Positions 23,466 through 34,412 of a stretch of DNA of 64,000 nucleotides are shown in pieces (position 1 is the first letter of the stretch; every line of letters starts with the position of its first letter). Both the position numbers and the translations under genes were made by a program. The stretch is taken from positions 6,510,001 through 6,574,000 of the forward strand of contig JAGVVL010000002.1 of NCBI GenBank assembly GCA_018287875.1. The letters run 5' to 3'. Below the pieces are notes generated by a model, which did no database searches, was not told the origin of the DNA, and saw nothing but the letters and a program-made list of their open reading frames with translations. The stretch is from Nigrospora sphaerica (Eukaryota > Ascomycota > Sordariomycetes > Amphisphaeriales > Apiosporaceae).

Positions 23466-24372
23466 GCCCCCTTCGTGATGACCCCCTAAGGACGACCACA
23501 TCCTCCTGTTTGGACGAGTTGCAGGTCGTTGCCTTCTTTTTCCTGCTACATGTAGTAACGGGATCATACTTAAGGCGGTTCCCACTCGAGGTTGCTGGCC
23601 GAGTGTTTTCGATATGATCGAGAATCCCTTCCATACCCGAGGGCGCCTGTCATTCCTTCATGATAGAGTACCCATCCTCACGGGCGCCATGAGTACTTAC
23701 TGTAGGCGCAATCGCGTGAGTATAATAGTATCGGGTGGCTCGTCTGTGGCAGCCACCAAGCACAGGCCGGATACTGTCGACAGTCCAAAAGTGAGAATCG
23801 TGTATTATCGTGGATGATTGGACATCCGCGGGATCAATGTGTCCTGCATGACAGGCCGATGCCAAACTGATGGGCTGCATCTTTGCGTAGGTAGACATAC
23901 AATAAAAGGGCATCGTGAACATAGCAAACCACTTTCCTAGACCTTCACGTCGTAATAGCAGCATATCTTTCAACCATCCGTCAATGGTTCCAACTGCCAG
24001 CGAAGCCCCTCGCGGACGCCGCAACACTGCTCCTCAATACGGCCTCTGGGCCACCAGTCTCGTGTCACAAGACAATTTTTCTGTCCTCCTTATTGTTGAG
24101 AACCTCCTGGCCCTGTGTTAGCAAACTGAGGTACTGGCGTAGCGCCGGGGCTGAGTTACTTACCAAATGGTTGGCCATGGCTTCCTTGACCATCCATGAC
24201 CAAGACTAGCCACACATTATTCCGCCCAGTCCAGATGTGTGGCTGTATGAGACTTTTCCTCAATTTTCTCTCTTGCCTCAATGATCACAAACTCTTAGCG
24301 GTGGTGGGTTTTGCCGTGTCCCCTTTCCGGCACTCGAGGGTCAGTCAGATTCTTTCTGTCTTCCTTGGCGAC
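23466..24372. other. intergenic, 0.9 kb, AT-richer, no gene seen
   Basis: Lies between the tRNA gene and the 3' end of the P-loop NTPase. Only short frames, none with protein-like features. Confidence 0.5.
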
Positions 24373-26375
24373 CTACTTTCCGATGAACTTCGTGCGAACC
24401 GCCACGAAATGCATGGGGACATTGGTGTGCGTTGCACGCGCGGAGACCGTCTTTGTCGGGTCGGACGACATGATGCTTCGTCCCCCATCTTCCGTCATGC
24501 GCTTCCGGATCTTGACCCTCATGAACCCGCTACCAAGTGCTTTGGTGCGTCGGTGGTCCCGAGTGCCACTCTGGGAGGCGATTTGCGCCGTCGGACAGAA
24601 GAGCAGGGCCTCTCCGATTCTGAGGCCGACGATATGATGGAAGAGCGAGTTGGCGCTTCCGTGGTCCTCTCGGTCTGCACCGGCCAAGTGCTTCTTCAGA
24701 ATCTCGTACCAGGCGGGGGAATTGAAGCGGTGGACAAAGGTCACGTTGGCGAGATCTAGAAGCTCGGGGGATAGCGTGGGCTCCTGAGTAGCGATGACGA
24801 CCCTCGTGCCGGTGTGTCTCTGTTGGCGGATGATCGAAGTCAAGTCGTTGGTCAAAGTGACAGCCTCGCCCGATTGGGAGAGGAACTGTGCGCCATTAGC
24901 ATCAGGTTGGGGCGAATAAAAATCAAGGGAGAAGAAATACCTTGTGGGCCTCATCCAGTGCCACGACACGGCCGCATTTGCCTCGCGCCTCAAGAAAAAT
25001 GGAGAGGCAAATGGAAAAGAGCGTGCAGGCGTCGTCAGAGCTCACCATAGGGTCGCTCAGGTCGACGATGGTCAGGGTGCCAGGTTCGAAAGACCAAATT
25101 GACTCTTTGGCCTGCGCAGGTCGAGTGGTCCTTGAGTGCTTTGAAGGAGCGATGAAGCAGTCAAGCATCTGAAGGCGCAGTTCCAACGGTACCTTTTGTC
25201 CGGGGGTCCAGGTAACGTGGTTGAGCCGCTCGAGGAAGGCTGAATACGTAAACTGACGCCCCTCCATCGCCATCTCCCGGATAATGCTCATGACCACATC
25301 CATGTACATGGGCGTCTGGGCGGAGCTTGTGTCGACAGCCATCAGCTTCAACATACGCGAGATGTTGAGCTTATCCTCGGAGAGGTAGAGGGGCACGACC
25401 TTGGGTCGAGGTCCTCCCGGCTTCAGTCCGGGCAAGTTGCTGTACAGGTGTGACATGGCCCAAATGTTGGACGGGCACACAAGCACCGTGACCGGGATAC
25501 TGGAAGAGCAGAGGTATGCCGCCTCGCAATACTGGGTGGCGTTGTAGCTGGTGTAGTTGTCGTAATGCATGACGACTACGACACTCGGGGTCAGCAGTAG
25601 GTTGCTAAACCAGATATTCGGGGAGAGCATTTTGAAACTGCAATGAAATACACACACGAGCAACAGGGGGTGAGAAGGGGATAATTATCGTCAAGGAGGG
25701 GAGGATAAGAGAACCGAGGATTGCTTACGGCCGGCGAGAGGGTGCGGCAGTTCTCCAGCACCATTCTCTGGAAGAAGAGAGCTCTCCAGCAAACAGGAGA
25801 GCGTGTGGGATTTTCCCGCTCCCTGGGACCCGCATATGAAGGTCGACCAGGGCATGTTCAAATTGGCCAGAATAAGGCTGTTACCATGGGTTTCTGCGTC
25901 CTGGGTGTCATGCTGATTCATACCGATCAGACCGTACTGAGGGACGGGATCCTGGAGTGCAGTCATGGGTTAGCCGTGAGATTAACGCTTGATGAGGATT
26001 TGTGGGAAGGGCCGTAAGAACAGAACCGAAGGTGCCATGTGGCGAGTGACAAAGGGTCTTAATCCAGATATAACTCACGGTGGTGGATGCAGTATTGGCC
26101 AGAATACCGTCGATGACATCGTAAGCTTCAGCCGTGAAGATTGGTGCATTGGCCAGAGCCTCCGTCTGATACTTCTCCAGGACTGAGCCCTCCGTCTCCT
26201 CATCTTGCGAGCTGTCCACAAATTTAAGAAGTCCAACGAACCGGCGCGGTAGCTCGAAGGAACGTTGAGTGCTCAAGCTGAGGCTGTGTTCTCTCGACGA
26301 GGGAGTAGACTTTGCATCATGGAAATCCATGTGCGGGTCTCCGTCAGATCTGCTGGCGGATGACATTCTGGGCAT
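24373..26375 (-). CDS. Fungal P-loop NTPase, HerA/DUF87-like appearance
   Basis: Predicted ATPase of a family often found in several copies in filamentous ascomycetes. Its cellular role is unknown to me. Four exons: 26375-26079, 25951-25729, 25575-24941 and 24885-24373, 555 residues. Exon joins restore ANTASTTDPVPQYGLIG, PLAGLVMHYDNYTSY and LDEAHKFLSQSGEAV. The Walker A motif GSQGAGKS lies at 140-147 and the Walker B RVVALDEAHK at about 376-385. A sensor-like segment TRVVIATQEPTLSPELLDLANVTFVHRF follows, and the C-terminus ends VKIRKRMTEDGGRS plus a short unique tail. The catalytic Glu (E382) is intact. Codon use is less GC3-biased than in neighbouring housekeeping genes. The start could also be an ATG at 26366 or an upstream in-frame ATG at 26474. 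Confidence 0.85.
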
Positions 26376-27970
26376 CTCAAACCATTTAGAGTGGCAGCTG
26401 ATGAAAAGCTGTGATCTCTGGACAGCTGGCAGTGGAGGACTTCGTGGCGATGTGGTGATGGGTGTGGATCTCAAGGGGGAGAAGGGGACGGGAGGTGTTT
26501 AAATCAGCAGAGAGCAGGATGAAGAACAGAGCAGAGGACTGGGGAAACTGGGAAGTTTTGTAGTCCCATGGATCTGGCAGCAATATTCAGACGCGTTTGC
26601 CGGATTAAAAAGCCGGAAGCTTGTTTTTAGAGAGGGCCGACGCGTTTCCCGGCAATTCTCATTTTCCACAAGGCAACACCAAAGTTCCGACGTGCTTCAG
26701 GTGTATGTACTTGTCTAGCAAATCGGTGCCTCGGATCCCTAGGGCTTTGCCGGCCTTTGAAATTTGTTGTTCTTCACACAAAGCAAGGCGGCCAATGCGA
26801 CAGTGAGAGTGCAGTACCAACGAACGTGGTTCTTGGTTATGGTATTGAATATCTGCCAATTCCTGGCGGTCCATCAAAGAGCCGTGAGAAAGATTGGAGT
26901 TACAACCTCGGATGAATCATGGAAACCTCTAGAACGAGGTTTGTTCTCAGGCATGAGTTAGACCATAGAACATACAGTTCAAGCTGTTAAAGTGTTCATG
27001 GTCCCGAAGTCACCAGTGGGCTATTATTCACATGGTGCCTGCAATGTCGGAAGTAATGTAAGTGACCAAACTCCAGATCACCCCAGAGACTAACAATTTG
27101 CCCATATGGTTGACTTGTAGCAGTCTTCAATACCAGAGCTACGGACTGGTATTCATCTGATGCTATCATATGCCCCCATGCTGAACACCTCATCCCTGGG
27201 GGCTGAGATGGTAAAACCGGAGGTATCGGCATTACAGAAAACACAACGGTGTTGAAGGAGTGTCCTGCCCTTCCACTTTCCGGGAAAATACGACAGAACT
27301 GGATGGCATGGGTGTTCTAAATAGATGAGGCCACTGGGCTAGTGCATAGGCTGAGGAAACCAACGATGGTGATGGAAAGGACATTCGCTCCCATTTACTT
27401 TATACGTCGCCCCACTGTCAACCATATAGATGTGTCACCATATCACGGGACGGCAAAACTCACTTCGTCTTTGGTTTTTGACGACCAACACAAGCACTCG
27501 GAATCTCGTGTTTGTCAATTAAAATGTCCGCTGGGTATTTCGGTTCTGCCGGAAACGTGTTGCAGCCGGTCCAGGTGCTGAGCCACGATCCCGGCTCGTC
27601 GCCGTTTGTCAAAAACATCTTTCGCCCTTTTTCTTCCTCCTTCTCCACTGAGCAGGGCTAATGTTCGCTTCTTTTCCTGACACTCACTCTTTCCTTTCCT
27701 ATCCTCCCCTTTTCAGTGGGTTCTGGACTCCTTCGGAAATCCGCCTTCTACCTTCAACTCCCTATCAATAAAGCGCGACATTCACTGAAGCGCCTCTTGC
27801 ACTTCTCTCGTCTAACCCCGCGGCGCCCCAAGAGGTACCTTCTTCACTTCCAAGTTATAGCTGTATACTGAAACACTGGCTTACGTCTTTTCTTTCCTTC
27901 TTTGTCTTGCAAGACCTCCGTTACTCTTTGTCTGACCTTGGAAGCTCGCGTTGAACCAGAGACGTCCAGA
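26376..27970. other. divergent intergenic region, 1.6 kb, AT-richer
   Basis: Upstream DNA of the P-loop NTPase (-) and the unrecognised 625-residue protein (+). CT-rich stretches from 27,650 to 27,900 suggest the promoter and 5' UTR of the plus-strand gene. No supported gene. Confidence 0.5.
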
Positions 27971-29848
27971 ATGGATGTGCCTGGGCAGAGGACGCGACTG
28001 CATGGCAACATGACAGAAGCAGAAACCGAGGAAGCCTCTTGGTTTGCCATGGAGGTCATTCCGTCGGAATCTCTTCGAGCGCAAGGAGATTGCCTTTTCC
28101 CAGTCCGTTTTACGGAAATCCACCTTCCCCATGGGGCCATTGTGTCGGGTCCAACGGGCCAACTGGCCGTCGATGAAGGCAAATATCAGATTTTTTATCC
28201 CGACTCGTACGCGTCCGAGACCAGTTGGATCGTCATCTTTCGAGATGAGAGCATGGCCATCCAAGGCAACGCTTTACACCCTCGCGCAAGTAACAAAGGT
28301 AGTAGCATCCAGCCAGCGCCATACAAGTCTCTGGGAGACACAGGCCACCACCCCAATGATATCTCGAGTGAGAACAACATCTTTAGTCATGGCGACAAAG
28401 TTGATGAGGCGTACCCCAACCAATACTCCCCAGCGTCCTATGAAATGGCAGATGGCAACGAAGGCTTCTTTGATGAAGCCATGGCCGCCATCACCACTTC
28501 CATGGCCGAAGATGTCATGCCAGAGACGCCCGGAAGGATGGTGGAAGCTGTGGGTATGAACAGCACACCCGAGCAGCAGGATACCGGTGGATTCCAGAAC
28601 CAAGAATACGCTTGTCAGAAGTTCAGCAACATCTTCAGTGCAGCAATTACCCCAGAGACTGAACCTGAGCAGCTGAGGCAAGCAGCCCTCAACAACGAGC
28701 AGCTACAAAACTACCTCGAATTCCAGAAGGCCAACCCTGCCCGTACGAAGCTGCCTTCCCTGGGCGATTCCTGGGTTCACCCTCAAATGCTCCACCTGCA
28801 AGACTCAGTAGGGACAAAAGTTATGGGCTCTATCGACGGCCTACAGAAACAGGGCTTCCTGACCATTCGACTCCCCACCTTTTACAGGGTATATCCTACA
28901 CGTGGGTTACTTACCAGCTTTGATTTGCCCTTCTACGACGGAACAGAACAAGCAGGTGGCGGTGTATATTCCTTCTATCTGCCAACTAGTCCGCCTGCTA
29001 GTTACGATTTGCCCTACTTGCACCCTGCGGTAATGGCAACCTTTGACCTTCCAACCAATCATAGAATTTGGCGCGATGGCGAATTCATACCAAACACTCT
29101 CATCAAAGGGCCCCATGAAGTCATGTATGTGGATGGGGATATTGAAATTTTTGACTGCCACGATTCCCGCTGCCTCTTGAAGAGCGCTTGCGGTCATGGC
29201 AAAGCACCCGCCCCTCTTGACATTCGCAATGGTGGCGTGGGTTCGGATAACAACCCAGACTCTGGTGACTCCATTGAGCGGAGCCCCGAAGACAGAAATG
29301 CGCAGGTCCCCGACGATGCCTGCGACGAGAGCACGGATACCACAGATGGCGAGTGGGATTACTTACGGAAGCATATGCGTCCGCCTCAACACAGGCGAGC
29401 TGTAAGGGTCGCGGCAGAGGAGCTCCTCATGCCGCATCGAGACTGGCTATATAACGAGGCAAAGAGGGAGAAGAAGGCGGAGGAGCAGGAAAACAAGGGC
29501 GAGCCGGAGGAAGCGAAGGAAAAGAGGAAGAAGGTGGAGAAGGAAAAAACCAAGAGGGAGAGTGAGCTGTACCGACAGGCAGCTTACAGGGAGAAGACCC
29601 GACAGAAGCGTGAGAGAGACAAATGGGCGCAGCAGAGGCGAGAGGCTGATGAAAGAGAATTGGCCGCCATGATGCAGCAGCAGCAGGCGGCCTCACGCGG
29701 CACCCAGACCCGCCGGCCGCAGCGCCGAAGCGCACGAGCTGCCGTGGACTACCGCGAAAAGGTGGCCATCCAGAGTAGCTCCAGTGAGGACGACTCCAAT
29801 AAGGGCGAGAGCGGCTCAACGGACAGCTCGGAAGACGGAGAGATCTAG
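27971..29848 (+). CDS. Unrecognised 625-residue protein with highly charged C-terminus
   Basis: One long uninterrupted frame from ATG 27971 to TAG. I do not recognise the family. The N-terminal third has mixed composition with hydrophobic strands (SETSWIVIFRDE). The central part (about 230-400) is rich in aromatic residues and prolines, with TFYRVYPTRG, SFDLPFYDG, PASYDLPYLHP and ATFDLPTNHRIW, so the pattern (S/Y/F)DLP recurs three times. The last third is a charged K/E/R-rich predicted coiled coil (about 500-580), then a basic TRRPQRRSARAA patch and an acidic Ser/Asp/Glu tail ending SSEDGEI. No signal peptide or TM helix is seen, and the basic patches could be nuclear signals. Codon use is near-neutral and GC is lower than in core genes, like the neighbouring NTPase. 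It may be a nuclear or regulatory lineage-specific protein. Confidence 0.7.
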   Translation: MDVPGQRTRLHGNMTEAETEEASWFAMEVIPSESLRAQGDCLFPVRFTEIHLPHGAIVSGPTGQLAVDEGKYQIFYPDSYASETSWIVIFRDESMAIQGNALHPRASNKGSSIQPAPYKSLGDTGHHPNDISSENNIFSHGDKVDEAYPNQYSPASYEMADGNEGFFDEAMAAITTSMAEDVMPETPGRMVEAVGMNSTPEQQDTGGFQNQEYACQKFSNIFSAAITPETEPEQLRQAALNNEQLQNYLEFQKANPARTKLPSLGDSWVHPQMLHLQDSVGTKVMGSIDGLQKQGFLTIRLPTFYRVYPTRGLLTSFDLPFYDGTEQAGGGVYSFYLPTSPPASYDLPYLHPAVMATFDLPTNHRIWRDGEFIPNTLIKGPHEVMYVDGDIEIFDCHDSRCLLKSACGHGKAPAPLDIRNGGVGSDNNPDSGDSIERSPEDRNAQVPDDACDESTDTTDGEWDYLRKHMRPPQHRRAVRVAAEELLMPHRDWLYNEAKREKKAEEQENKGEPEEAKEKRKKVEKEKTKRESELYRQAAYREKTRQKRERDKWAQQRREADERELAAMMQQQQAASRGTQTRRPQRRSARAAVDYREKVAIQSSSSEDDSNKGESGSTDSSEDGEI

Positions 29849-31038
29849 GTTAGGGATGCCGTCATGGAAGGTCCATTAGGCATTGCAAGTCAAGAGCGCC
29901 TTGGATACGCCTTCACCCAATCCAACGGAAGAGCCACAATCGGGGCTCATGCGGGCACATCCTATCGAAGGGAGATATGGAGTAGGGTCTCGGAGGCTTT
30001 AAGATCCATTACCTGATTTGTTGTCTAGCAAGCTACTTGGTTTTCACAGTACACCCACTGCATACCACTTGTGCATCCTGGAACATGGGGTCAGGGGAGG
30101 TTTTCGCAAAAGATTTGACACCATAGAATTGCTATATTCTTTCGCGATACATCATATATGTACCCATCATGAATGACGAACTGGAATGGAATCATCAGTG
30201 GCCCAATCTTCCGAGTGACCCGAAAGAGCTCCTGCTCCCAGCAGCTACGAGACCAATCAAGATCCTTCCCGCTTTCAGGGGCACAAGTGATAGCGTCCAT
30301 TTAAGCTGCAGCATTCGTGGTTGACAACGCCAGCATATGTACCTACTAGAGGCACCTGGGTTAAAGGTGATGAGGAGAGTTGTGGAACGAGGGAGGCGGG
30401 AGAGAAGAGTTGAAATTGTCATCCGTTTTGCGGTACATGGGCAGCCGCCAGGTCCTGAGGTGTTGACGACGTGCTCTCGTTCAGGGGTGTTTGCTTACAT
30501 AAGGATGGACTGATCACAATACAGTGCAGACCGTGTTGTAACACGATGTTTATTTCTCAGTCCATCTGCAGTCTGGGGGGGGTGCTCCATCGTTCACCCC
30601 TGCCTGCCTGTCGTTTGGGCAGCCAGCATGCGCCTGTGCGCAGGGGAGAATAGCCGCTAAATTACTTAACTGGCGGTACCTAACCTCGCTAACTTCCATG
30701 CGTAGGGGTGTTACTAACGTCAGCTCCTCGGCCGCATCCCATCAACATCCATCCCAGCCCAAACCCGCCTGAGCCCAGCCCGAGGCCGTTCCCGGCAGCG
30801 TATACTTACTTTATCTACTACATTACCTACCTCACCCACATCTGGAGGACCAACGCCGACGCGCATATTTGATTGCCAAGTGCAACCTCCCAGCGCAGCA
30901 TCGAGCTGACTGTATGCGCTACACCGAGCCTGCCGGCCTCGTACACCAGAACTGTTGAACTGCTGCCACTCGACCGGCGACCACATTCCCCCCCCCTTCC
31001 ACGAGCCCGCCCGCCCGCCAGCCAGCCCACCACCCACC
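29849..31038. other. intergenic, 1.2 kb, no gene seen
   Basis: 3' flank of the 625-residue protein gene, then return to GC-rich DNA. Just before END3 is a C-rich 5' leader (30,980-31,038). No supported gene. Confidence 0.5.
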
Positions 31039-32410
31039 ATGGCGCCCCGAATCGAGGCCCAGGAGATCGATACCTACTGGAACATCTTTGCGACCCGGAC
31101 AAATGGCGGCAAGTACCTGACGGGCGAGATGGCGGCGCCGCTGCTGAAGAACAGCGGCCTGCGCGACGACCAGCTGGAACACGTGTGGGACGTGGCCGAC
31201 ATTGACAACGACGGCAACCTCGACTTTGAGGAGTTCTGCGTCGCCATGCGCATCGTCTTCGACATCGTCAACGGGGTCAGTGCTGGTCCTGCTCTCGGCA
31301 CCTCGAGGCGCCCCCCACAGCCGCGCGCCGCAGCGGCCGCATGCTGACATCGCATTGCTGCATAGGAGTACGCCGAGGTTCCCAAGACCCTGCCCGACTG
31401 GCTGGTCCCCGAGTCCAAATCCCACCTCGTCCAAGCCGGACGGGCCATCACGGGCAAGCAGGTGCAGTTCGAGCAGGTCGACGACGACTCAGACACGCCC
31501 GGTCTGAAGGACGGCTTCGATTGGTACATGAAACCCGAGGACAAGGCCAAGTACGAGTCGATATACCAGGAGAACCGCGACATGAGGGGGGAGATATCCT
31601 GTGAGCCCAGCCCGCCCCTTTGGCCGCGTCCATGTCTTTCGTGGACCTTTGCTGACGCGCTCTTCCCGCCTCGCAGTTGGTGCTCTAGAAGATCTCTACG
31701 AGTCGCTTGATGTGCCTGACACCGACATCCGCTCCGCGTGGAACCTGATCAACCCCTCAGCCTCGTCCACCGTCAACAAGGACGCCTGCCTGGCCTTCCT
31801 GCATATCCTGAACAACCGGCACGAGGGCTTCCGCATTCCGCGCACGGTGCCGGCTTCGCTGCGCTCCTCGTTCGAGCGCAACCAGATCGACTACCAGATC
31901 GATAGCGAACGCAACAGCAGCAACCCGGCCGCCTCACGCTGGGCGGCCAAGGCCGACGACTCCACATCGACAGGCCGCAAGGCCAAGTTCGGCGACCAGT
32001 ACCTGACGAGACTGGGCCGCAGCGGCTTCAAGGCCAGCGGCACCGACTTCAGCACCGCCAAGACGGACGACTGGGAGGAGGTCCGGCTGAAGAAGCAGCT
32101 ACAAGAGCTTGAGGACAAGATGGCCAAGGTAGAGGAAATCGCCAACCGTCGCGCCGGCGGAAAGCGGGATAGCAAACCCGCCCTGGTTAAGCGGGAGCTA
32201 GAGCAGCTTCTGGACTACAAGAGGAAGGAGCTGCGCGAGTTGGAGGAGGGCGGCGGCAAGGCCCAGGGCGGCAGCAGCTTGCGAGGCGTGGCCGAGGACC
32301 TCCAGACGGTCAAGGAGCAGGTGGACGGCCTGGAGGCGCATCTAAGCTCGCGCATGCAGGTTCTGGACCAGCTGCGGAGGGAGATCGAGGATGAGAAGGC
32401 AAACAAATAG
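31039..32410 (+). CDS. END3: END3, EH-domain endocytosis/actin regulator
   Basis: Component of the Pan1-Sla1-End3 complex at cortical actin patches, needed for endocytosis. Three exons: 31039-31275, 31366-31600 and 31677-32410, 401 residues, the normal family length. EH domain 1 (about 8-100) has the EF-hand loop [13 protein letters not shown]. Exon 2 carries the EH-linked [13 protein letters not shown] segment (the W of the NPF-binding pocket region). EH domain 2 (about 155-220) reads [25 protein letters not shown] and has lost EF-hand ligands. The C-terminus has two coiled-coil segments (about 275-325 and 350-400), which in yeast bind Pan1 and Sla1. The start ACCATGG fits the Kozak pattern. 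Convergent with the oxidoreductase gene downstream. Confidence 0.96.
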
Positions 32411-33122
32411 TCACGGGTTGCTCACTTTTTCCGATGGAATCGCACAAGCGGACCGTCAGTCACCCGTGCTCGCAAGTTCAGGCCGAACCAGCCATCCGAA
32501 GGGGCAGCTGCTCTATAATACCGCGGCAGGCCAGCCAGGACACTGCGAGGAAGTGTATGCGGGTCCATCAAATCTATCGCCGCGGAATGACCGTCGGTCT
32601 TCTCTGTACGAACGCGCAGATATCTCTCCATTTGCCTTTGCCATCGACAGATGCAGCCCACGATGACCACGTCACCGCATCTATACCTCCCCGCAAGGCT
32701 CGTCTGACGTCACCCCCCGAAAGTGCAATTCACTTATGCGGCAGGACGGCCAGACGGGAACCACCAATGGCTTGCCTTGTGGACCCCGCAGACCGGGCAC
32801 GCTGATTGACCAGATGATTACTATTAAGCAGAAGGACTTATCAAAGTCTTTCAGTACCATTCGTTCGATTCCGTGCTGCCAAATACTGTTTGATATCACA
32901 ACGTCTTTCATTGATGGGTTGTCATTCCCAGTCAAGACGATCTTGTCCCGCGCGAGCCCGGCAGAAGGGCATCCCGTCCTCTTAGGGTATTTGAGAGCCC
33001 GCTGCCCCTTTCTCCGGGCGTCGCGGGTTGACCTCGCTCGACGACAATCCAAGCACCCGGTGCAAGCACAAGTGACCACACCCCGACATCATCACGACCC
33101 CCCAAGTCCCCTCGCGCCCCGC
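32411..33122. other. convergent intergenic, 0.7 kb
   Basis: 3' flanks of END3 (+) and the FAD oxidoreductase (-). Nothing else recognised. Confidence 0.55.
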
Positions 33123-34412
33123 CTAAAAGGCAGTACCGTTCACCATACCGGGCAGCATCTGGATGCCCAGCGTCTTGCCCTTGATCATGTAGACGAAATA
33201 GGAAAAGACCTTGACGGGCCCCAGCCGGCCGGCGCCGCGGCCGCGGCCGACGGCGCAGACGAAGACGTCCATGGGGAGCAGCTTGACGGGCGTGGGCTTC
33301 TTGCCGTTGAGCGTCAGGTCGATGTTCTTGGCCACCCCGGCAGCCTGTGCGTGTTCTTGTCAGTTCGGGGGGTTGCCAGCGGGGCGGAGGGGCTGAGGAA
33401 AGGAGGACTCTCACCTGCTTGTCGGCAATGACGAAGCTGCCCTTGGGGTCCCACACGATGTCGCCGGCGGCCCACACGTTCTCGACGCCCTTGACGCGGT
33501 AGAACTCGTCGACGGCGACGAACTTGTCCTCGCGCAGCACCGTGGCGGGCAGGTACTCGGTGTTGGGCAGCACGCCCATGGTGGAGAGGTACAGGTCGGT
33601 GACGATCTTGTCGCCGTTCTGGAGGAGGACCTCGGTGCGGCCGTCGGGCAGCTCGTGGTGGCTGTCCACGCGGGCGTTGTGCTGGACCTTGACGCCGAGC
33701 TTGACGAGCTCGCTCTCGGCGCTGGCGGCAATGGAGTCGCCGTTGAGGATCTTATCGCCCGCCGACAGTAGCACGACCTCCTTGTCCTTGTACTCGTAGC
33801 GCAGCTCGCCGGCCGTCTCGACGCCCGTGGCGCCGGCGCCGGCCACGACAATGTGCTTGGCGGCCTGGACCCTCTGCTGCGTCCGCCGCAGCACGGCGAG
33901 CACCTCCTCGTTGGTGCCGTTGGCCTTCCATGGCGTCGCGTCGTCGACGTAGCGCGTGCCCGTCGCCAGCACCAGGTGGTCGTACCCCAGCGTCCGCTCG
34001 GCGCCGCCGGCCGTGACGACGCGCACCGTCTTGGCCTCGAGGTCCGCCTGCTCCGCGCTACCGACGACGAACTCAAACGCGTCGGCCGGGTACTTGGCGA
34101 AGCCGTCGGCGATGGGGAGGTTGTACTGCTCCTCCTTGAGCACCCCGGGCACGATGGCCCGCGGCGAGGCGAGGTTCCAGTAGAAGTGGCTGTTCTATCC
34201 GGCGGTCAGGGGGCATGCTCTTTTTCTTTTCTTTTCTCCCGCACCAGGCGGCGTGGAACCATGGCCGGCACCACCACCTTCTCGATATGACGTACCTTGG
34301 ACACCAGGATGACTTTCAGATCCTTGTGCGTGTTGCGGGTGTGCTTCAGTAGGCGGTGGGCAATCTGGAGGCCCGCGAAGGCGCCGCCCAGGACTACGAT
34401 GGTGAGCGCCAT
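33123..34412 (-). CDS. AIF2/AMID-like FAD-dependent pyridine nucleotide oxidoreductase
   Basis: NAD(P)H-dependent flavoenzyme related to AMID/AIF2 and fungal NADH dehydrogenase-like proteins. Three exons: 34412-34296, 34194-33415 and 33344-33123, 372 residues, as usual for the family. The FAD-binding Rossmann motif at the N-terminus is VVLGGAFAGLQIAHRLL (about 6-22). NSHFYWNLASPRAIVPG opens exon 2. ATGTRYVD is the FAD signature. The second dinucleotide site is HIVVAGAGATGVETAGEL (about 153-170). VENVWAAGDIV is the FAD-contacting GD motif near the exon 2 end. No mitochondrial presequence or TM is obvious. The C-terminus VFSYFVYMIKGKTLGIQMLP is amphipathic and could sit on a membrane. Confidence 0.93.
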
